A stretch of DNA of 64,000 nucleotides, taken from contig NC_134655.1 of assembly GCF_030463565.1 (NCBI RefSeq), positions 1,810,372 to 1,874,371 of the forward strand, written 5' to 3'. The position numbers were made by a program, and so were the translations under genes. Origin of the DNA: Pelecanus crispus. Its lineage: Eukaryota > Chordata > Aves > Pelecaniformes > Pelecanidae. A model generated the notes under the pieces. The model did no database searches and was not told the origin of the DNA. It was given only the letters and a program-made list of their open reading frames with translations. Below, one piece after another: positions 51,506 through 64,000 of this stretch. How positions within the stretch are numbered: position 1 is the first letter of the stretch; every line of letters starts with the position of its first letter.

Positions 51506-54500
51506 GTAGGCCGACAGTTTTCAATGCTCTGTGTTATAAACGATGATGAAATAGGGTTGGGAGAAACATTACCTTTTCTTTAAAATTCTAATCAAGCTAT
51601 ACAGACAATAACACAGAATAACAGAGATCCTCACAGTTCCCACTGAATACCTCCCTGGCAGCTTGATACTTCACTATTTATCACCGTCCATTTTTTTTAT
51701 GGTAACAGTTGACATTAGATTATTACTGACCTGCTTGGTATTTGAATTTATTCCCTAGAGGTTAAAGACTTTGCAGTTTCGTGTTCTCGGTCCTTTTTAA
51801 AATTCATAATTTTGGAGCATGGAAAATATATTGTTCTATCAAGTTTATTTCTCTGACATTTATTCAGTGGAGAGTGTGATCCTAATATTAAAGGCTTTTG
51901 ATTTGAAGCCCAGAATACAGATCATTCTTCTCCTTGGTCTTCCCTAAACCAGGTCATTTTATCACTGTGATTCCCCTTGTTGGTGTCTAGGAAGTTAATA
52001 TGGTGAACAGCATAATTATTTGAACCGGTATTTGTTTTTATAGGATTTGTGGGTGATAATAGATGGCTCAACCCAGTTGTGTCAGAAGGTATTAAGATTT
52101 CCGTCTGCTAATGTTGTGGAGTTGGTCCTATACAGAGCCATAAATAATATTGTGCGAGCAGCAGTGACAGGCTTTTACTCCAACTCGTCTCTTCATCATA
52201 TGTTATATTAAATTTAAATCCAATTGTTGAATTCCTTTGTGTGGGTAAATGCTTTTTGATGTCTCCTTCTATTAAAGTTGTAATATCCCTTTTAACCAGA
52301 GGGCTGCATATGCATTCATACTTGCTACGTATGTTTCTCAAATAATCACAATCTCATTAATGTTGCCAGCAGAACTAATTGGGCTGTCACAACGAGGTTC
52401 GGTACCCAGTTGGAGAACCATGGTGTGAGGCCAATGGAATTAAGCATATTCTGATGGGGAGAAAGTTAATGCGACTCATTAATGAGATGCTCATAAGCGT
52501 TATTCTATACGAAAAGGCAGGTAGTTTGAGGTTGTTTTTTTTAAGCTCTGGAAATATGAAAGACAAATGCAAGAACTCTTATGAAATTTTAAAGCATTTG
52601 TTGACAGTTCAAGATACAATAAAAGTTTTCTTCTTTATCAGCACAGACATTGAAAATACTGCCAAGTCATACCTCGACGCCGTAAATCATTGATGAGAGT
52701 GGATAGTTTGAAAATATTACAAAGGAAATGATCTAGGGCGCACAGCAGTTCAGGAAGTCATTGTTTAGGGCCTGCTGTATTTAAAACGGTCATTTCAGTT
52801 TCCATTAATTCACATCTCTAATTAAGAAATGGGCTGATCTTTGCTTAACGTGGCTAGAGACTGGCTGGTGTCCATTGCAGATCACAAGTGTGCATACAAA
52901 TTAAATGTTAAAAGTGTCCACTGAGTTTGAGACAGAAAAAAACGTAGAACTGTATTTGTAGGTAGCTGTTGTTAATTATGCTCTGGTTCGTAGTAGGAAA
53001 CCACAGTTAGCTGCATTTTCACTAGGCTTCATGGCGGAGAAAAGAGGACTGAAAATCTGTTGCAGAAAAAAGATAAACTTTCTCTTACTATCTTGTCCTT
53101 GGTCACAGTAGCATCTCTGCAGGCGGGTGTACTTTCATCTTGGTCAGACTTGGTAACCACCCTGGGGAGAAATATCCAGTCAAGATCCTGGTTGTGAAGA
53201 GCATGACAAGTGTCTTTTTATGCCGAGCCTTTGTACAATGTGTTGCTTCTGTGAGTCGCTGGAGAGCGTTGTGCGCTTTCCCCAGCGTAACCTGAGGGAA
53301 GGTTGTCCTTAGGATGAGATGCAAAACAGAAATTACCGCTCGTGATTGCGAAGGAGCCACAGCTGCATTTCCAACGTTTGGTATTAGCCTCGGTGCATAG
53401 GCTAGATTCCGGTTAGCATGAGTACACTCTACCTTCCTAATTTCGCTTCGCGCTTCCAGCTCAATAAATATTCTTACTCACTGTGTGTCCTAATGTGGTG
53501 GTAAATAGCAAACACCTACCTTCCCATGTTTGGGTGCGTTTCAGTGCAAACTGCACGCACAGATTGCAGATTTCCTTGTCAGTCCTTTCTCCTTATAATA
53601 GTAAGAAATTGCAATAACCTCATGGGAAAACATCTGAAAATGCAATAAAGTTCCATTAGCCAGCATTATAAAATACCTGTTCATATACCAGAGACATAAA
53701 GGCCTGCTGGGGAACAGACACAGCTGTGGGAAGTGCTCTGTGTGAAGAGCAGAGACTGATCAGGCATTTGACAGTAGTTTCTTACAGAGGAAGTAAAACT
53801 TGGAGTGGAGAAGAGTCAGAGTTAGATCCACTTTCTCAAAGTAGTTCACTTGGAATTGTCTGTTTGCTGATCCCAAACCTAAGATCGTATGGGATGGGAC
53901 TGAATCTCTAAGTCACGTCTTTCACAGTAGTGCATGACTGATGAGTTCCCAGTGTGTTGCTGTGGGGATAGCTTTCAAAGGGAAAGGCAAAGTCATCATA
54001 TACTTTCAACAGATCGATACTAGACTTATTAATCAGTTTTCTTCGGTAATAGGTTGACTCTTGGGGAATCTTTCAGAATTTGCTTCAAAGTGATGAGTTG
54101 TTTTGACACTTCAGAAAATGCCTTAATTTAGAAATTGCAGCTTTTCATATTGACGGTCTGTTTAATCCATCATATATCCATCTGTTGTAAAAACACAGTA
54201 TTTGTTTGTTCTTCAGCTAACTTTTGTGATACTAGTTGTTACGGTATTGAAGTGTCCTACACATGCTGTAGGTCATAGTAGCATGGCTCTTTCTGGTTTT
54301 CTTCTAATTCTTTATTGGTGCAATATTATTTCTACTGGAGAGGGTGGAATGATTTTGTAGTTTGTTCAAAGGACACTGTTTTGAGATCCTTATGATCTCT
54401 TCAGAAGGTGGGCTTGTTTCTGAGAAATCTCGTGGTCCTGGAAGGAGAAACATCGATGTTGCTCTGAGCATTTCCTTACTGGTAAGGAGGTGAGTTGTTT

Positions 54501-55326
54501 CGGGTGATTGCATTTTTGGAGAAAGAACTTCTTAATTTTCTGGGACTATTTGAGAATTTAGAAAATGGACACTAATCTGAAGTTTGGCGACCAGTTTGTG
54601 CCACTTACCTGCATGTGTATGTGTGTGAAGATGTTTGAGAACTTTAGTATCCTAGTCTAAGACGGACCTTCTCAAGAAATACTGCTTTTATAATCTTAAA
54701 TAGTGATTTTCATCGTATTGGTTAAGCTATCATATTCTAAAGGGTAGCTTACTCGAAACATAGCTGATATTTCCAACTCCTGTGGGATAGGTAGCTGGAG
54801 GTGATCAGACAAACCACTCGGTGCTTTCAGGAACGTTCCGCTAGTCTGTGTGTTGAATAATGCTGCAGCTATTAACTAAATTTATCATTCCCCCCAGTGC
54901 GTGTTGGTTATACAGAAAACACAATTGTAAAATTGTTAACTTTGAAGTCCCATTAATAGAACGGACCTCATACATGGAAATTTTGGGGGGGCTTTTTTTT
55001 TTGGTCTCTAATTATTACAGGCTGGTAAGAGTTCATATTAGGCATGTAAGCGTGCATATGTCTAAAATGTCCTTAAAAAACAATTACGTATACAGATGGG
55101 AACACATTTTGCACTGACTCATCATACAATTTTGAAGAACATTCAAAACATTAATTACTCTTGAAAGGCACGTAAAATAAGTAGTGGTGCTGCCACACTA
55201 TTGATGGGAAATCAAAGGCGTAAAGAGTAAATGTCTCCTTTAAGGTCAGACAAAATGACAGCTGAGATTCCTGGATTCTAATCGCAGCACTTCTTGCTGT
55301 GGCAAGATGCATCCTCTTATTCATTA

Positions 55327-55359
55327 TCTTTTTCATTATCATCCTTTGATAATGAAAAG
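55327..55359. repeat. Inverted repeat (11-13 bp arms, 7-base loop)
   Basis: TTTTCATTATC (55,329-55,339) pairs exactly with GATAATGAAAA (55,347-55,357); a G:T and a C:G pair can extend the stem by two. It is AT-rich and of unknown role. Confidence 0.6.
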
Positions 55360-58300
55360 GTGTCTAATTGGTTATGTTACCGTTTGGAGTGAATCACCAT
55401 ATCATGGCATTCTCAAGTATGTACAAGATCAGAACTCAAAAAATCCTATGCTTTTTTCCAAGTGTAATAAGCTCACTGGTGGATATTTATGAAATAATTA
55501 TGCGCCTTTTGAGTTGCTGAATCACCTGCAGAGGGAGAAGATAGGCAGTAGGAAGCTGACATCGAGTTTGGCAGACAGGTTAAATGATGACGTGCACAGG
55601 GGATTTCCAGTGTCTGTGTATGAAAGAGGATTTTCAGCGTAGAGTATCTCACAAGTACTGTCAAATGCAGTTGATGTCTCGTTATGTGAACTAGAGAGAT
55701 TGATTCTCTCTCTATTTTAGAAGCTTGAGCATAGGCAGACCATAATCCTTTCCATTTGATATCATATTGATCTTTGCTGTCAGAGTTTGGGGATGGAGGG
55801 CTCTTGATAATGAAAAAGGAAGGGAAAAGCAAAAATAGCGTCTTTGGTTTTGCTGCAGTCATTTGAGGGCTCCGTGTCCGCTTGGGATTGTGGAGGAAGA
55901 TTAGAGTCTGATTCCTTTTGACTCCATCGTAGGCATAAGCCAGATTTCCAGGTCTGCATGTTCCCAACCTTCCTCTCAGTGAGAGCTGTTAGCCCAGATC
56001 TTGCTACCACAGGTGCCTGTGAACCTTCCTGAACTGCTGAGCTTCTTTCAGGCAGCTTGAATATCAGAAATAAACTAAGCCAACGGGCTTGGCTCAGCCC
56101 TGATAGGTACTCTTGAGTAAATCATTCTACCCCACGCCAGTACACCAAGTCTCCAGCAGAGAATGAACTTGATGATCTGATTCTAATTAGTTTCTTGATT
56201 TAATGGCAGTAATTTTACTTTCATGATGGTAGTCATTGCCCCAGCTAGCAGGAATAATAGAATTGGTTTCCTTGAAGGCCCATTTATGATGCATCCTCTG
56301 TTGAATCTTAAGCAATAACAAGCAGAAGCCTATAGTTATTTCAAAATTATGGTATTTATATGGTTAAAAGTGTCAGGCTATCTTGCCTGAGATTGGTGAC
56401 TGGGAATTGCCAGTATAAGAAAATGAGCACTCATAAAGTTAAAATATAGTTTGAATTGATTCCATTTCATTCCAAAATGCTCTTCTTTTTCTTTCATTGC
56501 TGATTTAGACACCTGGAAGTTAAAGTCCTCATAAAATTAAAAACAGGCAAACAAAATCTTTAAGGAAATTAAACAGCATGGGATGTGAAACCCAAGTATA
56601 AAACCAGAATGACTCCACAGAAGATAATTAAAAGCAACTGAAATAAATGGACTGATCTCCTTAATAACCTAATGGGCAAAGTGTCATTAAAGTATCATTC
56701 TATTTTGGTTACCTTAACTTCATATGCTTTCATAGAGTATACTGAAGCTGGAGAGCTGTAAAAACTTGTAGCCTTAGTTATTTTCCCTTTGAACTTCTAA
56801 GGATTTAGCTCTCCACAGCTAGATTAGAATGGGATTAGGTATCTTCGCATTGCAGTGCATTTTGAATTGTGGACTTGAGAGCCTGGCAGTCTTTGCTTGA
56901 AAATCCCATCCTGCTAGCAAATAATCTCCTGAGTCACTGTAAGCCTCTGTTCATTATCAAAATGCTCATGAGGGAAGAGAGCGGGGCTGCTTGGCAGGAC
57001 TGGGGAACAGGTTAGATGTATGTAAAGGAAGTCAAGGCCTATGAAGTCTGAAGAGGCATGGTGGAAAAAGTGCTTAACTTGATTTGGTGGAAGGCAGTTT
57101 TTTGTCCCCCTGTGATTTGCACAACCCGTAGATGGATTCAGCTGGGGAAAGTTACCTACCCAGAAGAACTGAAGGGTTTGGCTAGTCTGTCAGCTCCTTG
57201 TCAAGCTTTATTCCCTTCATTAAGAATGTATCTACATCCGCCCTTCCTTTGTCCTGTATTAAATGGAGTTTTCCATCATTATTTCTTGCACCTATTTACC
57301 TTTATAAATTCTTCAAACTAAGGCACGCTTACAGCTATGAGGGCCTGAGCTTTCAAATTCTTCATTCGTAGAACACCTGCTGACTCCTGTGATTGCTCAA
57401 CTTAAAAGACTCTGCTGGATTGTTCCTGAATTTTGAAAGGTAATAGACATTTATAGTCCCTTCTCAGTTATGAATAATCATATAGACTCTGGTCGGCTGC
57501 ATACTTATTAGGTGTAAAGCTGTATGCATGTATGTAGTCCCTTGGGAACTGTTTATGAACTAAGGGCCACATTGATCCAACATTGTATTTCGTGTGTTTA
57601 CATTAAATATTTAAAGCGAAATAATTGTAAAGAATGGATGGAAGACGTATTTTGAATGGAGGTTGTGATGAAAATATGTGAACTGGGAAAGGTGTTAGCG
57701 CTGGAATGTGCTGCTGGTTTTAATCAAAAAATGAAGTGTAAAGATGTATTTTTATTCTATCGGGAATTTCTACTCAAATGTTCTGAAAGATTCGCAAATT
57801 CTGAACATGTTTAGATCATGTACGCCCATAGATATACATAATTTGTAAGAGTGAAGAGATTTTCTTTTTGCAATGCGCTGTTATAACCAGCTACAGTGTC
57901 TCTAACAATGTATTACCCTAAAGCGCAGATCAGAAAACCAACAAAGAACAAATCATAGTCAGAGCAGAGACTGAGATATTAAAACCATAATTCAGCCACA
58001 AAGTTGACAGAGTAAGATGAGGCAGTGAAACCGTGGCACCATTAGCATGTAACAGAAGCTGTTATGTGTGTTTAAATGTACTCTGCCTGAAGAAAATTGC
58101 TTGTCCTTACAACAGGGTCTTATTATCATTTTGGTCCTTCACAGCATCAGGGAACATTAAACACAAGAGCAGGCTTGTGTCTAAAAACAAAAAGCGTCTC
58201 GATAAGGCGACCTTGATCTAGGATGATATAATTCCAGGAGTTGTAGGGGCTTTATTAAAAACTTAAAAGCTAGCTGTTATTTAAACTTCATTCTCTTCCC

Positions 58301-58670
58301 TCCCCAAATAAATGAAATATTGACAGAATCTCCTTAGCTGGGCGGTGTGATGTGCCAGCTGAAGTGTATCTACATGACTGGCTGCCTTCCTGGCAGAGTC
58401 CGAGCTTGCCTATGGATCTGCTGTCTGAGCTCCTGATCTAGCCGGCATTGCCCAGTCAAGGACAGGCCGAAGCTGCTTTCCACCTGGACTGTTTTGCGGT
58501 GGTCATGCATCTGTTGTAATCTTCTAGGCAGATCCTTAGTAAAATTTCAGTCCTTTCCTACAAATTGCTTCTGCTGCTAGACTGTTTTAAAGAAATCCTT
58601 ATTTCCAAATTAGAATTGTAAGGACTGAAGGATACCTATCTGTTTTGTGGCTTTCCGTAGCAGCTCTTAT

Positions 58671-58694
58671 TGCAGCTCTATGGGTAGAGCTGCA
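58671..58694. repeat. Perfect 10-bp inverted repeat with 4-base loop
   Basis: TGCAGCTCTA and TAGAGCTGCA flank TGGG, giving a compact hairpin with half its stem pairs G:C. No promoter or RNA gene context is visible. Confidence 0.65.
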
Positions 58695-58802
58695 GTAGTG
58701 AAACCCAAATTCGGGTTGTAGACCCTTTCTGGTTTGGTTCCTGGCTCAACTCCTGTTTATAACAGTATTAGTTTAAAATCATTGTAACGCAATAATGGTT
58801 CA

Positions 58803-58827
58803 GTTAAAGAAGTTAAAGAAGTTAGAA
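58803..58827 (+). repeat. Short tandem repeat (GTTAAAGAA, about 3 copies)
   Basis: Two exact GTTAAAGAA units are followed by one diverged copy, GTTAGAA. Confidence 0.7.
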
Positions 58828-61800
58828 GTGTGAGTGTAGCACCTACTAGATAGATGCACATGATTAATTCAAGCCGCAAATTGGGAAACCATTGTGGTGA
58901 TTGTACAGGAAGACTGTCGCTGTTGACCTGATAGCTACAGCAAGAGACAGGCCATCTCAGAATATTCTTTGAAGAGCAAAGTCACCTTACAACAAAGCAT
59001 CCTACAGGGTTTGCTCTACAGAGACAACCACCAGCTGGCTTCCTTGTGGGGAATTTCTGCAGAGGAACTGCAGTATGACAGGGCTGGTTTGCTCCCTAAA
59101 GGCCATGGATAACAGTGGGATTAAAGACCCCTGGCAGAAGGTTGCAGGTAGTGAGGGCTGGCGTAGCTGCTGCCTGCTCAGTACTGGGTTTGATGACAAA
59201 TGCAGAATTTGCTGGCTCTCTTCAGCGATGCCAACTAACCAGCACTAACTCAACCTTACCTTTTTGTTGTAAAAGAAGTATTTTTGCCAAGTTACTGTGA
59301 GTGCTTTCTGCTTGGTGTACAGATGGAAATAATTCAAGAATGTAAGATCTTAATTTATTTTCAGTACTGGGATCCTTTCCCAAAAATGACATGGAAAGTT
59401 GGACTAAGGAACCTTTCTTCTTGTGGCAATTATAGCTACTACTTGAGAGCACAGTGTCCGTGTAAGATACGCTGTGTTTTTCTGTTTTCCCCTATTGATT
59501 GGCAGGCTTGGTTAGATGTTTCTGCAGGCACAGCTACTGCTGCTGGCAATTATGATCTTTGCAGCCATCTCTAAAACACTTTCCCTCTAATTCATTCCCG
59601 ACTTACGTGAGCCTATCAGACCTGATAACACTCCCAGGCTTCTTACCACTGTTGCAATAATGTAGTCAGTGTTGCTAATGTGGTTTTGGTGTACCAAAAT
59701 TTGTGTGTATGTTGACTGTTGAGTCCCTAGAGGTGAAGAAGAACAACCAGCCTTGGAGTGCCTTCATCTTTCTCTTCTTTGCTGCCATTCAGCATCTTTG
59801 TTTCCCTGCTCTTTGCACATTAACAAATGCCCAGCCTGCTTGCTTCTTATGCGGTTAAGCCTAGGTTGCCAATGAATTATGAAGAGAAAGAACATACAGG
59901 GATTACAGATGTCTTGAGGGCCATCTGTATTCATCATCTGGGATATAATACACTGTCCTAATGGTAAAAAAGTAATCTAAAAAATACCTAATGTCTCTCT
60001 TGGCTTTTCTGTTCTAATGGCAAAACAGTGCTTTAGCTGACCTGTAGCATGTGATGTTTTTAACAAAAGTCATAATATTCCATGGGCAGCCCTTTGACAA
60101 GTGTTTTTTGTAACCATTTCTGATTTTTACTGCGATAAGTCTTGTGTAACAGGCATGGCTTGATGTAGAGGGCACGGTGGAGGGACTAGGAAGTCTAGCG
60201 GTATTCTCATTTAGAACTCTGTTTTGCTTTCCCCTAACCACAGCCAAGAACAGAGCTGATGTCACCCGGTACATAGAATTGTCCTGGGCTGGCCGTTGGT
60301 CGAGGACACTGTACAGAGCGTTACGTCGGTAAAGTGTTCATTGTTCTGATTTGTAACGAGGCAGAGGGTGAGGAACTTTGGGTATGCCTGTGCTACCGTC
60401 GGAGGCATGTGTGACCTCATGTAAAAACACCCAGCAGAGCTTTAAACTAGCTACTTGGGGTACTGATTGCAAAGTAGGTGCAGGAGGAAAGAAGTTGTGT
60501 CAGGCTATACCAGACTACATGCGCCAGTCTTAGGGCTAAAAAAGGCAACTGACTCAGGCCTTAGAGCCAGTGGGAGCGTAAGTAGATTAATGTAGTAGCG
60601 CAAAGCCTTGAATAGTTGCACGTCCAAAGTGGCCTGATTTACAGAGCTATGGATTGTGCTAGGGAGGTGAAGTGAATTTTCCCAGTTCAAGAAAAGTCAG
60701 TAACAGAATATGATTTACAGTGCTGCCCACTATGCTCCTCATCCTGTCCTCTGCTGACAGGACATCTCTCCATCTTTTACAGTTCTCTCTGTGTACATGA
60801 GAAATTCCATGTTTGAGGGTGTTTGAAAGCCAGAATCAGTTCTGATCTGTCTTTTTCAGCATGCTTAAGTAAAACCCCAGATCTAAACAACCCCATATTT
60901 TGTTATATCCAAATTTTAACACCGAGACCTTAAATGTGTATGTATTAAGTACAACATATTAACAATTGTTTAATTTTGAGCATCCCTTCTACTGTTGCTG
61001 CATTCCTAGTGTGAAGGAAACCAGGGACATCAGAAAGTGCTTCCGAAGCCTTAAGCGTACTGCTTCCCAACCAAGAGCATTAAAGCTTGTTACGTAAAAA
61101 GGTATTGTTGTGCTTTCTCTCTATGCTTCATCTCTGCCTGTCTGTAGATGGATGTTCAAAAGAGTTGGTGGGTAATTGTACTCAATCAAGTATGCATTTA
61201 AGACTTCAATTGCTTCTTTAGGTAGAGCCCCCTCATTCTGTACTTCACAGTCACTGAAAAACAATAGAGAACTGAAGATGTAAAATTTAGTCCTTGAAAA
61301 TGTGCTTTGCAGTCCTAGTTAACTATCTTATTGTCCAAGTCTTCATAATCCTTTCCCAATCCTTTCTGAAGAAGAAACGGTAGATTTAATGAGTGTAATT
61401 TATTAAAAAGATAACAAAGCATTAGGCATGGAGCTGGCCATTGGCCTGTGTGTACGGCAACTTCAACGTCCAACAACAAAAGGAAAGAGGTTGGGATAAA
61501 GGTTAAATATCAGGTGCCTTCGGTGAAGTAATCTGATTTACATTAAACCATTTAGGTTTAGTCCAAGCCACATTACCTCACTTTTGGGTAGGCACACACA
61601 GACAGTGCCTCTAGCCTGGCTGAAAGGTGGCAACTTGCTAAACTACTGTATCTTGGTGGTGTTGCTGAGCCTGCTGTAATTTGGACCAAGCCTCTCATCA
61701 TAGATGTTGAGACCTCACTTAAAATAATCTGCGTTGAGACCCTGCCACTGATGATGCAGGCAAACTGTGCAGCAGATGAGCATCATATGGAGCACCGCGT

Positions 61801-64000
61801 GTTAGATGCCCAATCGCATCCTGCCTGGAGCAGCAACGCTGGGCAATGACGCTGTTCGGTGACATGAGGTGGGGAAAGCAGTACCCCTGTGTCTTCTGCC
61901 CTAACAGCCCCTTCCCACCCACCCTGCCGTACGTCAGAGGTCTTTGTTGGTTGTCATCTACTCTGAATCAAACTCCTCCCTAAACCACCAACTTACCCTC
62001 TTCTGACTGAAGTTGCCGCTGGCAACAGTAGCCTCTACAAACTGATTGTGATGAATGATATTTGCTGTAGTTCTTCCAAAGAAACTTTGTTTTGACAGAA
62101 GAAATAGAAGCACAAGCAATGCTGTTAGCCATGTGAAACTGAGTCTGCCTCTTTTTTTTATGGATGTATCATAATGCTGTGAGGGTTCTGTTCAGCCACC
62201 TGAAAACATTCAGCAAGATCAGCTTCAACGTTCGGTTTCTCTCTCTGATTCATTAAAGGAGAAAGCCTACCCTGGCTCACTCAGATGGCTGATTCTCTTT
62301 GGGTGGTGACAGCACGCAGGCATAAGATGCTCCAGAGCATTGTTATCATGAGGACATATGGGGGATTGTGTTAGTGATTATTTTTATTTATTTACCAGTA
62401 CCACATAAGAACGTGGGGGTATTTATTGTATTGGTTGTGCTTGCCACAAAGAATTCTATGCTCATTGTGATAAACCTGAAGCAATCTTTTTAAATAACGG
62501 GCTGGGCCTGCATTTAGGACGGGGAGAATCCATTGTAAGCTTTTTAATTGTTCAGGCATTGAAGAGAGACAAAAAAGGTTGCTATGCATTATGGTGGTTA
62601 TGTTTTACAGCACATAGTTGCTCTCTTTGGTTGGGATTTTTCATCCTGATGAGATAAGCTTCCTTTTTAAGCAAAATTTCTCTCTAGCCCACCAGATCCC
62701 CTTGGGAGATTTCAGCCCCTTGGCTGGTTGATAATGTGATTGCAGATGTTTTGCTTTTTTAAACAGATTACTAAGGTGGCTGAATGTGATATTGAGATTT
62801 AGCAGTTGTTATTAAGACTTGTGTTCCTGCAGATCTGGGATGGGAATTTTAGTTTAATCACTGCGAGTTAGAGTTATGAGGTTCAGATAAAATAAAAAGT
62901 ATTTGCAATTATGTGGCTGGAGCCTCCTGAGAGATCTAAAATTCACCTCAGACTGTTATTCGGTAAACATGCTTTCCAGTGCTTAACTTGCCTTGCAGGA
63001 TCCTTATCTAAAGGAACTCAGGCGCTTTAACAGCACTTTGCTGGCCCCAAGAGAGCTGATGATTTATGCAGATGTGAGGGGGGATCTGTGTAACCTTTCC
63101 AGGCCCTGCTCACCAGCATAGGTTTCAGGAATAATCTGATCTTTGGGATGAAATTTTTCCAGGCAAGCTTCTGCATTTTTTCCTCCTTTCCTCACCCACA
63201 TTGACATAACGGTTGGAACAGGACTTCTGTTGGATAGAGTTGGCAAGGTCAGGTTCTGTATATCTTGGCCTTGTCATTACACTGCGAGTGACACACAGGC
63301 AGTTGTTCTTGTGATGTCTGAACAAGTTCATATCCTACTGTGGAGAGAGCCAAGAAACACTGAGCCGCTCAAAATCTTCATTATGGAAGATTTTCAGGAG
63401 CTCTTACCGAGGGATTTCAAATTATTTTACTTTAAAATGTTAATAAGTTAAACTGCCTGACAGTATTCATGGATGGTATTGTGCCCATTTGCCTGAATGA
63501 GGAGTAGATGCAGAAAAAATAGCTTGCCCAGAGTCACTTAGATAGTAGTAGATGGCAGTAGAAACTAGATTGTCAAACTTCATTTTGGCATTTGCTCCTG
63601 TTGCACTATGCAAATAAAGAACGTGTCATTTACATCTGATGATGAGGGAGATCTGTCAAATTCGATTGCCTGAAAAGTGATTTAATGTAGAGCACGCACA
63701 AGGGTGTGATACTCGGGCTAGTAGGTAACGCATGGGAGCCCACAGCTGTGGTATTCCCTACTTGCCTTCCTCTCCAGAGCTCTCCCCGCTCAGCATGCCA
63801 TTCTGCTCGTCGCAGAGCTTGCTACTGACTGCTGGGCCGTGTTCTTTTCTCATGGAAGCTGTGGTGGAGTTCTCCCGTTTTCATTTCTATTCACTGTAAT
63901 ACGGCTGAGAGAGCTGATTGGTTTTCTCTCTTTCCTTTTGCTATATGGAAGGATGCTCTAACTGGTAAATTAGATTACACCTGAGCAGAATTATAGATGT

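Larger units (their letters stand above)
51506..64000. other. Gene-free stretch downstream of the CpG island
   Basis: No coding exon, RNA gene or clear interspersed repeat could be supported over 12.5 kb. Short inverted repeats are present at 55,327-55,359 and 58,671-58,694, and a GTTAAAGAA triplet repeat at 58,803-58,827. It may be intron of the divergent transcript or intergenic. Confidence 0.5.

Noticed and set aside
1..64000. CRISPR arrays, bacterial operons, tRNA or rRNA genes, endogenous retrovirus
   Set aside because: No regularly spaced repeats, no cloverleaf with A and B boxes, no rRNA signature and no paired LTRs or retroviral gene order could be seen.

Overview
This window looks like avian (or at least sauropsid) nuclear chromosomal DNA. 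It has AT-rich gene-poor sequence, two CpG-island-like stretches, a 1.7 kb antisense CR1 LINE remnant, two short CR1 3' ends with the typical ATTCTATGA-like tail, and almost no other interspersed repeats. There are no bacterial operons and no rRNA or tRNA that I can see. Nearly every open frame of 60-180 codons is chance; the two real coding units were found by combining frames with splice signals.

Layout. 1-17,040: intergenic or intronic, with a CR1 3' end near 8.1 kb. 17,040-18,520: GC-rich island with a degenerate GC minisatellite and a probable first exon ending at a consensus donor (17,366/17,367). 24,020-25,750: antisense CR1 ORF2 remnant, inactive. 28,221-28,640: an intronless coding exon (28,263-28,565, + strand) for a 100-residue single-pass membrane protein I do not recognise, with a good splice acceptor just upstream and a poly(A) signal just downstream. 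The 17.3 kb exon could be its 5' leader.

33,670-50,220, minus strand: a six-exon gene whose introns all keep one reading frame (exons 50,220-50,005; 47,513-47,254; 45,003-44,881; 38,119-37,887; 35,420-35,268; 34,141-34,043). Its C-terminal half (a CxxC followed by a charged helix and a conserved-looking tail) resembles, from memory, the vertebrate C8orf48 family; that assignment is moderate. Exon 2 carries an in-frame TGA between two stretches that both look coding, so either translation starts downstream of it (216 residues) or the long form is broken in this haplotype.

The promoter of that gene lies in a CpG island (about 49,560-50,480). On the other strand two short exons with strong splice sites (50,665-50,735 and 51,433-51,505) suggest a divergent, probably non-coding, transcript. 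51,506-64,000 shows no supported gene. If the C8orf48 call is right, the flanks would be expected to lead to DLC1 on one side and SGCZ on the other; neither is visible here.
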